Shown in pieces: positions 26,684-34,830 of a stretch of DNA of 64,000 bases. Numbering within the stretch: position 1 is the first letter of the stretch; each line of letters begins with the position of its first letter. A program made the position numbers and the translations under genes. The notes under the pieces were generated by a model. The model had not been told where the DNA came from and searched no databases. It saw only the letters and a program-made list of their open reading frames with translations. Origin of the DNA: Streptomyces puniciscabiei (lineage in GTDB: Bacteria > Actinomycetota > Actinomycetes > Streptomycetales > Streptomycetaceae); contig NZ_VFNX01000001.1 of assembly GCF_006715785.1 (NCBI RefSeq), forward strand, positions 3,610,501 to 3,674,500, written 5' to 3'.

Positions 26684-26840
26684 GAGGGCCGGGGGCGAAT
26701 CGCACTCACGGAGCTGCGAAGTTGCCGCGGGGCCGCCCGCTTCTCGGCGATCGTCGTGCTTCCGCGAGCTGCGGGGTCAGTCCTTCAGCGAGCCGGCGGG
26801 CTCGGCGTTCACCGAACCTGACCTCCCCCGGACACACCTC

Positions 26841-26875
26841 GGCCGCGACGGCTCCCCCTCGGCGCCGTCGCGGCC
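26841..26875. terminator. Strong hairpin downstream of afsS and of the CoA ligase
   Basis: GGCCGCGACGGC (26841-26852) pairs perfectly with GCCGTCGCGGCC (26864-26875) around an 11-nt loop. It lies 22 nt past the afsS stop on the minus strand and can also end the convergent ligase transcript. The rest of the 26684-26897 gap shows no gene. Confidence 0.75.
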
Positions 26876-26897
26876 GGTCCCCCGTCCGGGAGGTGGC

Positions 26898-27119
26898 TCA
26901 GCTGGGTTCGGACGTGACGTGGGTGTTGTCCGGGGTCACCGTGCCGTCGGCGGCGGCTGCCGGGGCGTCCGTGACGTGGGTGTTGAGCGGCTGGACCGTC
27001 TCGCCCGCCGGGGCGTCCGTGACGTGGGTGTTGAGCGGCTGGACCGTCTCGCCCGCCGGGGCGTCGGTGACATGCGTGTTGTCCGGCTGGACAATCGTGT
27101 TGTTGTCGGTGTTGCTCAT
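26898..27119 (-). CDS. afsS: AfsS-like small repeat protein
   Basis: A 73-aa acidic protein with no Cys and four repeats of the type NTHVTDAP (two of them inside near-identical GETVQPLNTHVTDAP units). It lies directly 3' of the AfsR-type gene in the same direction, as afsS does in S. coelicolor, where the 63-aa product has TxxDNHMPxPAS repeats and stimulates antibiotic production by an unknown route. Here the core has drifted from DNHMP to (D/L)NTHVT. GGGGAGG precedes the ATG at 27119. The AfsR box at 27297-27314 supports the identity. Confidence 0.82.
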   Translation of the reverse strand: MSNTDNNTIVQPDNTHVTDAPAGETVQPLNTHVTDAPAGETVQPLNTHVTDAPAAAADGTVTPDNTHVTSEPS

Positions 27120-27155
27120 GGTGCCTCCCCTGGGTGGATCACTGCGGAACGTGAG

Positions 27156-27195
27156 GGCCCGCCCGGTCACTCCCCCGTGGGTGGCCGGGCGGGCC
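27156..27195. promoter_or_regulatory. Large hairpin in the afsS leader
   Basis: GGCCCGCCCGGTCAC (27156-27170) and GTGGCCGGGCGGGCC (27181-27195) form a 15-bp stem with one mismatch and a 10-nt loop, 37 nt upstream of the afsS start. It could end the afsR transcript, or act as an attenuator for afsS, since transcription from the AfsR box must cross it. Confidence 0.6.
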
Positions 27196-27296
27196 ACTCG
27201 GGCCGCCCAACCCTAATCCCCCGGTGCGGCGACCCTCACCGCGGTCCGTCTGCCCCCCGACACGACGGATCGACAACCAGAAGAGTGCCGTGCCGC

Positions 27297-27314
27297 GATA
27301 AACGAATGATGAAC
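27297..27314 (-). promoter_or_regulatory. Candidate AfsR-binding direct repeat for afsS
   Basis: On the minus strand GTTCATC (27308-27314) and GTTTATC (27297-27303) form an 11-nt-period direct repeat separated by 4 nt, the geometry expected of a SARP site overlapping a -35 region. It begins 15 bp past the afsR stop. This matches the known activation of afsS by AfsR. Confidence 0.65.
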
Positions 27315-27328
27315 GTCCCGGCAGAAGC

Positions 27329-30304
27329 TCAGGCGGCTGCCACCGGGGTGAGGAGTCGGCGGACCCCGTCCGCTTCCGGGGCGTTCAGCTTCTCGTAGAT
27401 CTCCAGGGCTTCACGCCAGCAGACCTGGGCTCGGCCGGAGTGCCCGATCCCGTTCAGGGCTCTGCCCAGCACAGTCAGGACATGGCCGCGGCGCCAATCG
27501 CCTCCGATGCCTCGAAGGACGGTGAGCGCCATCTCGGCGTTGCTCGCGGCCTGTGACGGCCTGCGTGCGTCCAGGTCGACCTCGGCGAGCCGGCAGAGCG
27601 TCATGCCTTCCCACAGGCGCTGGCGGCTGTCGCGGAAGACGCGCAGGGCTTCTTCCAACTGCTCGGTCGCGCTGTCGTGCCGGCCGGATTTGCCGAGGGC
27701 CAGGCCGAACGCGTAGCGCCCGTTCGCTCCCCTGAGGGTGTGGCCGAGCTCCTGGTAGATGTCCGTTCCCTGGCGGGCGAGGACGACCGCGGTGTCGGCG
27801 CGGTCCGTCGCAAGGTGCAGACGGGACAGGTTGCACAGGGCGGCCGCCGTGCCGGCGAGGTCGCCGCAGGCGCGGAACTTGTCGATGGCCTGGCTGAAAT
27901 AGCCTTCGGCGTCCTCGTGCCGGTTCTGGTAGAACGCCGTGCTGCCCAGCACGTTCGCCGCCCAGCAGGAGGGCAGTGGATCGTGGGCCGCTTCGGCGAG
28001 CTGGAATGCCTCCAGCGCCTCGCCGTACGCCTGATCGAACACCCCCGAGAACAGCCGCGCATTGCTCAGTACGACCGAGGCCCTGCCCTCGGCTCGCACA
28101 TCGCCGACGGCCCGTGCGGCCGCCCTCAGCGCGGCGGCGGCCGCCTCGTACTCCCTTGAGTTGGCGCCGGATTCGGCAAGGTCGACGGACGCCCACAGAA
28201 GATCGATCGCGCGCCGCAGCGTGCTGCCATCAGCGGACTGCCGTACGCAGGCGAGCAGACAGACCGCCTCCGCGTACAGCCAGTCCTGGGCCTTGTGCCG
28301 GTCCTCGAACCCGAGCCCCGGGTACGCGGTCGGCTGCAGGTGATCCACCAGCCGGTCCCCCGGCCGCTCCATCGCGTAGACCTGGGCCGCCGTGGCCAGA
28401 TAGAAGTCCAGCAACCGCGACATCGCGGCCTCGCGCTCGCCGGGCGGCTGCTCGTCCCGTTCCGCGCACGCACGCGCGTAGAGCCGGACCAGGTCGTGGA
28501 AGCGGTAGCGTCCCGGTGCCGCGGACTCCAGCAACGACGTGTCCACCAGGGACTCCAGCAGGTCCTCGGTCTCCTCCACGGGAAGATCCAGGACCGCCGC
28601 CGCGGCCGCCAGGGAGATGTCCGGGCCGTCGGCCAGGCCCAGCAGCCGGAACGCCCGGGCCTGGGCCGGTTCCAGCTGGCCGTAGCCGAGCTCGAAGGTG
28701 GCCTTGACCGCGAGGTCGCCGGCCTGCAGTTCGTCCAGGCGACGGCGTTCGTCCGCGAGCTTCGCCGCCAGGACCGACACCGTCCACGTACGCCGGGCGG
28801 CGAGCCGGGACGCCGCGATGCGGATCGCCAGCGGCAGGAAGCCGCAGGCCGCGACCACGTCCAGCGCGGCCTCCCGCTCCGCCGCCACCCGCTCCTCGCC
28901 CACGATCTTCGTGAAGAGGGCGAGCGCCTCCTCCGGGGACATCACGTCCAGGTCCACCAGGTGGGCGCCCGCCAGGTCGACCATGCGGACCCGGGACGTC
29001 ACCAGGGCCGCGCAGCCCTCGGTCCCCGGCAGCAGGGGCCGTACCTGTGCCGCGTCCTTCGCGTTGTCCAGCAGCACCAGGACCCGCCGGCCGTCCAGGA
29101 CCGAGCGGTACAGGGCCGCCCGTTCGTCCAGGGAGTCCGGGATCGCCGAGTCCGCCGTGCCCAGCGCCCGCAGGAAGGAGCCCAGGACCGTTTCCGGTTC
29201 CGCCGGGCGTGGCCCGGCGCCCTGCAGGTCCACGTACAGCTGGCCGTCGGGGAAGGCGCCCCGCGCCCGGTGGGCCACGTGCACCGCCAGGGTGGTCTTG
29301 CCCACCCCGCCGATGCCGGCCAGCGCCGACACGGCCATCACCCGGCCCCCGGCGTCCGGGGACTCCGACGCCGACGCCAGCACCTCGCTCAGTTCGGACA
29401 CGAATCCGGCCCGGCCCGTGAAGTCCGGGACCGTCGCCGGCAACTGGGCCGGCCGGACCGGGACCACCGAGGGCTCCGGCGCCGGGGACGACGGCTCCGC
29501 CAGGGCCGGGTCCGCCTGCAGGATGCGCTGCTGCAGCTCGCGCAGGCCCGGGCGCGGGTCCACGCCCAGTTCCTCGGCCAGCAGGCGGCGGGTGTCGGCG
29601 TAGACCGCGAGGGCCTCCGCCTGCCGGCCGCTGCGGTACAGGGCCAGCATCAGCAGTTCGCGCAGGCGCTCCCGCAGCGGATGGGCCGCGGTCAGTGCCG
29701 TCAGTTCCGAGACCGCCTCCGTGTGGCAGCCCTGCTCCAGGTCCATGTCCAGGCGGGATTCCAGCAGGCCCAGGCGCCACTCCTCCAGGCGGACCCGCTG
29801 GGTCTCGGCGTACGGGCCGGGGACGCCGGCCAGCACCTCGCCGTCCCACAGGGCCAGGGCTTCGCTCAGCACCGAACGGGCCCGGCACAGGTCGCCGGCC
29901 GCCCGTGCCTTCTCCGCCTCCGCCGCCAGGTCCTGCGCGACCGCCAGGTCCAGGGCGCCCTCGGCCGGTACCCGCACCGCGTAACCGCCGGATTCGCTGA
30001 CCAGGACCCCGGGCGGCAGGATCTTGCGCAGGCGGGAGGCGTAGGTCCGCACCGCCGCCAGTGCCTGCGACGGGGGCTCGGCGCCCCACAGCGCGTCGAT
30101 GAGCTCCGCCGCCGTGGCCGTACGGCCCTCGCGCAGCAGCAGGGCGGCCAGCAGGGCGCGCTGCTGGGGAGAGCCCGTGCTGAGCTGCTCCTCGCCGCGC
30201 CAGGCCCGCACCGGACCGAGCACGCCGAACCGCAGCGTCTCCTGCTCCGTGACGGTCACGGAGCCGGGACGCCGCTGCTCAGGCACTCGCGGCCCACCGT
30301 CCAT
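27329..30304 (-). CDS. afsR: AfsR global regulator (SARP + NB-ARC + TPR)
   Basis: A 991-aa regulator, close to the 993 aa of S. coelicolor AfsR. Residues about 24-115 are the SARP winged helix (RFGVLGPVRAWRG; ELIDALWGAEPP), about 116-265 the bacterial transcriptional-activation domain, about 295-560 an NB-ARC ATPase with Walker A GIGGVGKTT (331-338) and VLLDN Walker B, and about 690-980 TPR-like repeats. AfsR is phosphorylated by AfsK, binds DNA and turns on afsS. GGGGGA lies 9 nt before the ATG at 30304. The MITE-like element begins only 15 nt upstream, so the native promoter must lie in or beyond it. Confidence 0.95.
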   Translation of the reverse strand: MDGGPRVPEQRRPGSVTVTEQETLRFGVLGPVRAWRGEEQLSTGSPQQRALLAALLLREGRTATAAELIDALWGAEPPSQALAAVRTYASRLRKILPPGVLVSESGGYAVRVPAEGALDLAVAQDLAAEAEKARAAGDLCRARSVLSEALALWDGEVLAGVPGPYAETQRVRLEEWRLGLLESRLDMDLEQGCHTEAVSELTALTAAHPLRERLRELLMLALYRSGRQAEALAVYADTRRLLAEELGVDPRPGLRELQQRILQADPALAEPSSPAPEPSVVPVRPAQLPATVPDFTGRAGFVSELSEVLASASESPDAGGRVMAVSALAGIGGVGKTTLAVHVAHRARGAFPDGQLYVDLQGAGPRPAEPETVLGSFLRALGTADSAIPDSLDERAALYRSVLDGRRVLVLLDNAKDAAQVRPLLPGTEGCAALVTSRVRMVDLAGAHLVDLDVMSPEEALALFTKIVGEERVAAEREAALDVVAACGFLPLAIRIAASRLAARRTWTVSVLAAKLADERRRLDELQAGDLAVKATFELGYGQLEPAQARAFRLLGLADGPDISLAAAAAVLDLPVEETEDLLESLVDTSLLESAAPGRYRFHDLVRLYARACAERDEQPPGEREAAMSRLLDFYLATAAQVYAMERPGDRLVDHLQPTAYPGLGFEDRHKAQDWLYAEAVCLLACVRQSADGSTLRRAIDLLWASVDLAESGANSREYEAAAAALRAAARAVGDVRAEGRASVVLSNARLFSGVFDQAYGEALEAFQLAEAAHDPLPSCWAANVLGSTAFYQNRHEDAEGYFSQAIDKFRACGDLAGTAAALCNLSRLHLATDRADTAVVLARQGTDIYQELGHTLRGANGRYAFGLALGKSGRHDSATEQLEEALRVFRDSRQRLWEGMTLCRLAEVDLDARRPSQAASNAEMALTVLRGIGGDWRRGHVLTVLGRALNGIGHSGRAQVCWREALEIYEKLNAPEADGVRRLLTPVAAA

Positions 30305-30319
30305 GCGTTCGTCCCCCTA

Positions 30320-30504
30320 GGGCCTGTCCGGCGGATCACGCCGGAATCGCGGGGCATGGCACGCCCATCTGCGGCGTTGTCGTCGGTTGCCGACGCTCCG
30401 CGTCGCCGCCCTCCTCCGCCTTCCAGCTGGACGCACCATGCCCCGCTCACCTGTACTGACAAACCACCGTTGCCTGAAGCCGGCCTGATCCGCCGGACAG
30501 GCCC
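30320..30504. mobile_element. MITE-like element with 19-bp perfect terminal inverted repeats
   Basis: GGGCCTGTCCGGCGGATCA (30320-30338) is matched exactly in inverse orientation at 30486-30504; the element is 185 bp. A second internal inverted pair (GCGGGGCATGG near 30350 / CCATGCCCCGC near 30437) deepens the fold. No ORF fits inside, and the ends resemble IS-derived repeats I recall in Streptomyces. No clear target duplication is visible. It separates afsR from its upstream sequence. The remaining gap up to 30633 shows no gene. Confidence 0.75.
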
Positions 30505-30633
30505 AGGCATCACGAACAACCCCGTCAGTTTGCCTTGTTCCGGGCGGTTCCGTCAGCCGTGGGAGACGCCGATCACAGGGTGGCGTATCGCCGCACACAA
30601 ACCCCTCACACCCTCTTTGCAGACACCCACTAG

Positions 30634-30648
30634 CTGACGGACCGTCAG
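30634..30648. promoter_or_regulatory. Operator CTGACGGACCGTCAG (site 9)
   Basis: Perfect-armed repeat 21 bp upstream of the amidohydrolase ATG (30670), at the head of the amidohydrolase-LLM-SDR operon. Confidence 0.75.
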
Positions 30649-30669
30649 ATCGGCGCTACCGTGAGGGAC

Positions 30670-31893
30670 ATGGAGACCACACAGTTCCCGCTGATCATCT
30701 CCGTCGACGACCACACCGTTGAGCCCGCCGGGGTCTGGCAGGACCGGCTGCCGAGGAAGTACCGGGACGTCGGGCCCCGGATCGTGCGCGCCCCGCTGAA
30801 GGAGATGACCTTCCTCGGCGGGCGTTTCAAGCCCGTCATGGGCGAACCCGGCAGCACCGAGGGGCCCCTCGGTGACTGGTGGGTCTACGAGGACCTGCGG
30901 CGCCCCCTCACCCGGCTCGACACCGCCGTGGGGTGCAGCAGGGACGAGGTCAGGCTGGAGGTCATCACCTACGAGCAGATGCGGCCGGGGTCGTACGACG
31001 TGCCCGCGCGGCTCGCCGACATGGACGTCAACCATGTGCAGTCCGCCCTGTGCTTTCCCACCTTCCCGCGCTTTTGCGGGCAGACCTTCACCGAGGCCGC
31101 CGACAGGGAACTCGCCCTGCTGTGCGTGCGCGCCTACAACGACTGGATGGTGGAGGAGTGGTGCGGCCCCGAGGCGCACGGACGGCTGATACCGCTCACG
31201 CTCATCCCCCTGTGGGACGCCGAGCTGGCCGCCCAGGAGGTACGGCGCAACGCCGCGCGGGGCGTCAGGGCCGTCGCCTTCTCCGAGATACCCCCGCACC
31301 TCGGCCTGCCGTCCGTCCACACCGACGACTGGGACCCCTTCCTCGCCGCCTGCGACGAGACCGGCACGGTCGTCGCCATGCACATCGGTTCCAGCAGCCG
31401 CATGCCCTCCACCTCCGCCGACGCCCCGCCCGCCGTCGGCTCCACCATCACCTTCGCCAACTGCTGCTTCTCGATGGTCGACTGGCTGATGAGCGGCAAG
31501 TTCGAGCGGTTCCCGAACCTGAAGGTCATGTACGCCGAGGGTCAGATCGGGTGGATCCCGTACATCCTCGAACGCGCCGACGTGGTGTGGGAGGAGAACC
31601 GGGGCTGGGGCGGGGTCGCCGAGAAGGTCACCCGGCCGCCGTCCGAGCTGTTCGCCGGGCATGTCCACGGCTGCTTCTTCGACGACGCCTTCGGCCTCAG
31701 GAACCTCGACGCCATCGGGGTCGGCAACGTCCTGTACGAGACCGACTACCCGCACTCCGACTCCACCTGGCCCAAGTCCCGCGAGGTCGGTGAGGCCCAG
31801 ATGGGGCATCTGCCGGCGGACGTGGTCGAGCGGATCGTGCGCGGCAACGCCATCGAGCTGCTGGGGCTCACCCCCGAGGGGCGCTGGCGGTGA
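30670..31893 (+). CDS. Amidohydrolase family (TIM-barrel metal-dependent hydrolase/decarboxylase)
   Basis: A 407-aa amidohydrolase_2-type protein. Metal-ligand candidates are in IISVDDHTVEPAG (the His; the usual first ligand pair is D-x-H), MHIGSSS in the middle and YETDYPHSDSTWP near the end, the family's closing Asp motif. Relatives act as decarboxylases or hydrolases on cyclic acids. ATG 30670 follows GAGGG closely; a GTG 9 nt earlier is possible. It is first gene of the operon behind operator site 9; the next gene overlaps by 4 nt. Confidence 0.88.
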   Translation: METTQFPLIISVDDHTVEPAGVWQDRLPRKYRDVGPRIVRAPLKEMTFLGGRFKPVMGEPGSTEGPLGDWWVYEDLRRPLTRLDTAVGCSRDEVRLEVITYEQMRPGSYDVPARLADMDVNHVQSALCFPTFPRFCGQTFTEAADRELALLCVRAYNDWMVEEWCGPEAHGRLIPLTLIPLWDAELAAQEVRRNAARGVRAVAFSEIPPHLGLPSVHTDDWDPFLAACDETGTVVAMHIGSSSRMPSTSADAPPAVGSTITFANCCFSMVDWLMSGKFERFPNLKVMYAEGQIGWIPYILERADVVWEENRGWGGVAEKVTRPPSELFAGHVHGCFFDDAFGLRNLDAIGVGNVLYETDYPHSDSTWPKSREVGEAQMGHLPADVVERIVRGNAIELLGLTPEGRWR

Positions 31894-32816
31894 GTGCCCT
31901 GGCGTACGGCATCCAGCTGCCCGTCCAGGCGCAGAGCACCCTGTTCGCGGAAGCGTGGGAGGCCGGGGCGGGGCCGGCGGACCTGGTGGCCGTCGCGCGG
32001 GCCGCGGACCGGGCCGGGTTCGACTACCTCGCCGTCTGCGATCACGTGGGTGTCCCGCGCCGTCTCGCCCCCGCCATGAGCACGGTCTGGTACGACCCGG
32101 TCGGCACCCTCGCCCACCTCGCCGCCGTCACCGAGCGGGTGCGCCTGCTCAGTCATGTGGCGGTCGTGGCGCTGCGGCACCCCCTGCTCACCGCCAAGCA
32201 GTACGCCACCCTCGACCACCTCTCCGGCGGCAGGCTGGTCCTCGGGGTCGGGGCCGGGCACGTGCGGGAGGAGTTCGAGGCGCTCGGGGTGGACTTCGAG
32301 CGGCGGGGGGCCGTGCTGGACGAGGTGATCGACGCGCTGCGGGCCGCCCTGGGAGCGGAGGAGTTCCCCGAGCATCACGGGAAGTCGTACGACTTCGCCG
32401 GGCTCGGCCAGCGGCCCCGGCCCGCGCAGCCGAACGTCCCCCTCTGGGTCGGCGGCTCCTCGCCCGCCGCCGTGCGCCGGGCCGCGCTGAAGGGGGACGG
32501 CTGGCTGCCGCAGGGGGACCCGCGGGAGAGGCTGCCCGCGCAGATCGCCCGACTGCGGCAGGTGCGCGAAGAGGCCGGCGTCGAGGGGCCGTTCACGGTC
32601 GGCGCCCTCGCCGAGCCGCTGTACGTCGGGCGGGCCGGCTGGGACGTCGGGCGGCGGACGCTCACCGGGGTGCCGGAGGAGATCGCCGAGTCGCTGCGGG
32701 CGTACCGGGCGATGGGCGTGGACCAGGTCCAGGTGCGCTTCCGCAGCCGGAGCCGCGCCGAACTGATCGAGCAGATCGAGCTGTTCGGGGCGGAGGTCGC
32801 GCCCCTGCTGAGCTGA
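31890..32816 (+). CDS. LLM-class (F420/FMN-dependent) oxidoreductase
   Basis: A 308-aa luciferase-like TIM-barrel oxidoreductase. Landmarks: [48 protein letters not shown] region (split here for brevity) and VPLWVGGSSPAAVRRAA. These enzymes use reduced F420 or FMN. The pattern is that of F420-dependent members. The GTG start overlaps the amidohydrolase stop (GTGA), so it is co-translated. Confidence 0.88.
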   Translation: MSALAYGIQLPVQAQSTLFAEAWEAGAGPADLVAVARAADRAGFDYLAVCDHVGVPRRLAPAMSTVWYDPVGTLAHLAAVTERVRLLSHVAVVALRHPLLTAKQYATLDHLSGGRLVLGVGAGHVREEFEALGVDFERRGAVLDEVIDALRAALGAEEFPEHHGKSYDFAGLGQRPRPAQPNVPLWVGGSSPAAVRRAALKGDGWLPQGDPRERLPAQIARLRQVREEAGVEGPFTVGALAEPLYVGRAGWDVGRRTLTGVPEEIAESLRAYRAMGVDQVQVRFRSRSRAELIEQIELFGAEVAPLLS

Positions 32817-32829
32817 GGAGCGGGTGGAC

Positions 32830-33600
32830 ATGGGCAAGCTGGACGGGCGGGTCGTCATCGTCACCGGGGCGGCACGCGGGCAGGGCGAGCAGGAGGCGCG
32901 GCTGTTCCGGGCCGAGGGGGCGCGGGTGGTCGTCGCGGACGTGCTGGACGACCAGGGGCAGGCCCTGGCCAAGGAGATAGGCGCGCTGTACGTCCATCTC
33001 GACGTCGGCACCGAGGACGGCTGGCGGGAGGCCGTCGAGGCGGCGAAGGGGACGTACGGGCGGATCGACGGGCTGGTGAACAACGCGGGGATCCTGCGCT
33101 TCAACGCCCTCGTGGACACCCCGCTGGACGAGTTCATGCAGGTCGTTCAGGTCAACCAGGTCGGCTGCTTCCTGGGGATGAAGGCGGTGGCGCCTCAGAT
33201 GGCCGACGGCGGGACCATCGTCAACACCGCCTCCTACACGGCCCTGACCGGCATGGCGGCCGTGGGCACCTACGCCGCCACCAAGCACGCCGTGCTGGGG
33301 CTGACCCGGGTGGCCGCGCTGGAGCTGGCGGGCCGGGGCATCCGGGTCAACGCGATCTGCCCGGGCGCCATCGACACCCCGATGTCCAACCCGGCGCGGC
33401 TCGACCCGGACGCCGACCCGGAGGAGATGAGCCGGGCCCTGGACGAGCTGTACCGCAAGCTCGTGCCGCTCGGGCGGGTCGGGCAGCCGGAGGAGGTGGC
33501 CCGGCTGGCGCTGTTCCTCACCTCGGCGGACTCGTCGTACATCACCGGGCAGCCGTTCGTGATCGACGGCGGGTGGCTGGCGGGGGTCAGCGTGATCTGA
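32830..33600 (+). CDS. Short-chain dehydrogenase/reductase
   Basis: A 256-aa classical SDR that oxidises or reduces a hydroxyl/keto group with NAD(P). It shows the TGAARGQG cofactor loop, NNAGIL, the catalytic YAATK tyrosine-lysine with the serine in NTASYTAL, and the PGAIDTPM segment. An Asp at the end of beta-2 (VVVADVLDD) favours NAD. AGGAG lies 9 nt before the ATG at 32830. Its stop codon lies inside operator site 10. It resembles hydroxysteroid-type SDRs, but the substrate is not known. Confidence 0.9.
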   Translation: MGKLDGRVVIVTGAARGQGEQEARLFRAEGARVVVADVLDDQGQALAKEIGALYVHLDVGTEDGWREAVEAAKGTYGRIDGLVNNAGILRFNALVDTPLDEFMQVVQVNQVGCFLGMKAVAPQMADGGTIVNTASYTALTGMAAVGTYAATKHAVLGLTRVAALELAGRGIRVNAICPGAIDTPMSNPARLDPDADPEEMSRALDELYRKLVPLGRVGQPEEVARLALFLTSADSSYITGQPFVIDGGWLAGVSVI

Positions 33601-33673
33601 CTCCCCGTCAGCTATTGACGGTCGCGGTGGCCGATGCGACAGTCGGCCAACAAGAGATCTGACGATACGTCAG
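33597..33673. promoter_or_regulatory. Operators CTGACTCCCCGTCAG and CTGACGATACGTCAG (sites 10 and 11)
   Basis: Two repeats at 33597-33611 (overlapping the SDR stop codon) and 33659-33673, centres 62 bp apart, in front of the LLM-amidohydrolase-aldehyde dehydrogenase operon. Both have perfect CTGAC/GTCAG arms. Confidence 0.75.
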
Positions 33674-33698
33674 AAATGACTGAGGACGGTGAACGGCC

Positions 33699-34817
33699 TT
33701 GGAATTCGGGCTCTTTGTACAGGGATACGTGGGCAAGCGCGCCGAGACCGACCCGCTGGCCGAGCACAAGGCGCTGATGGAGGAGACCGAGTACGTCATC
33801 CAGGCGGACAAGTCCGGTTTCAAGTACGCCTGGGCCTCCGAGCACCACTTCCTGGAGGAGTACTCGCACCTGTCCGCCAACGACGTCTTCCTCGGGTATC
33901 TCGCCCACGCGACCGAGCGGATCCACCTCGGCTCCGGGATCTTCAACCCCCTGGCCCAGGTCAACCACCCCGTGAAGGTCGCCGAGAAGGTCGCCATGCT
34001 CGACCACCTCAGCGAGGGGCGCTTCGAGTTCGGCAGCGGGCGCGGCGCCGGCAGCCACGAGATCCTGGGGTTCATACCGGGTGTGACCGACATGAACTAC
34101 ACCAAGGAGATCTGGGAGGAGACCATCGCCGAGTTCCCGAAGATGTGGCTCCAGGACGAGTACGCCGGCTTCCAGGGCAAGCACTGGCAGCTGCCGCCGC
34201 GCAAGGTCCTGCCGAAACCGTACGGGAAGTCGCACCCGGCGATGTGGTACGCGGCCGGATCTCCGCCGTCGTACGCCATGGCCGCGAAGAAGGGGCTCGG
34301 CGTGCTCGGCTTCAGCATCCAGAAGGTGTCCGACATGGAGTGGGTGCTGGAGCAGTACAAGACGGCGGTCGTGAACGCGGAGCCGGTGGGGGACTTCGTC
34401 AACGACAACGTGATGGTGACGACGACCGCGATCTGCGCGCCCACGCACGCGGAGGCGATAGAGATCGCGGTGAACGGCGGTCTGCACTATCTGCCCTCGC
34501 TCGTCTTCCGGTACCACGACACCTTCCCGCGCCCCGAGGGCTTCCCGGTGTGGCCGGAGACGCTGCCCCCGTACACGCCGGAGTTCGTGGAGCTGCTCGT
34601 GGAGGAGGAGCTGCTCATCTGCGGCGACCCCGACGAGGTGCTGCGGCAGTGCAAGAGGTGGGAGCAGGCGGGCGCCGACCAGCTGAGCTTCGGGTTGCCG
34701 GTGGGGGTGCCGAAGGAGGAGACGCTGCAGACGATCCGGCTGATCGGGGAGCATGTGATTCCGAAGATCGACACGGATCCGGTGCATCGGACGACCCGGT
34801 TCCGGAAAGCTGTCTGA
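33699..34817 (+). CDS. LLM-class flavin-dependent oxidoreductase (TTG start)
   Basis: A 372-aa luciferase-like enzyme (MEFGLFVQGYVGKR; AWASEHHFLEEYSHLSAN; VAMLDHLSEGRFEFGSGRGAG). WASEHHFL and the long form place it with bacterial-luciferase-like monooxygenases, which need reduced flavin; the flavin reductase at 4107 in the same regulon could supply it. TTG at 33699 is the only start giving the correct N-terminus; ATGs just upstream are out of frame. GAGGA lies about 13 nt before. Confidence 0.87.
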   Translation: MEFGLFVQGYVGKRAETDPLAEHKALMEETEYVIQADKSGFKYAWASEHHFLEEYSHLSANDVFLGYLAHATERIHLGSGIFNPLAQVNHPVKVAEKVAMLDHLSEGRFEFGSGRGAGSHEILGFIPGVTDMNYTKEIWEETIAEFPKMWLQDEYAGFQGKHWQLPPRKVLPKPYGKSHPAMWYAAGSPPSYAMAAKKGLGVLGFSIQKVSDMEWVLEQYKTAVVNAEPVGDFVNDNVMVTTTAICAPTHAEAIEIAVNGGLHYLPSLVFRYHDTFPRPEGFPVWPETLPPYTPEFVELLVEEELLICGDPDEVLRQCKRWEQAGADQLSFGLPVGVPKEETLQTIRLIGEHVIPKIDTDPVHRTTRFRKAV

Positions 34818-34830
34818 GGGGGTTCCGGGC

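Noticed and set aside
26898..27119. The repeat peptide as a RiPP precursor
   Set aside because: No Cys, no maturation enzymes nearby, and position plus repeat layout fit AfsS.
30320..30504. The inverted repeat as the afsR terminator or simple hairpin
   Set aside because: The 19-bp arms lie 147 bp apart upstream of the start codon, with a second nested pair; this is the layout of a mobile element rather than of a terminator.
28295..30637. A 780-codon frame opposite afsR
   Set aside because: Same reason; it also runs straight through the MITE-like element.
4718..33673. Assigning the operator to KstR or KstR2 (cholesterol regulators)
   Set aside because: Their published motifs, as I recall them, differ from CTGACG-N3-CGTCAG, so a separate TetR is more likely.
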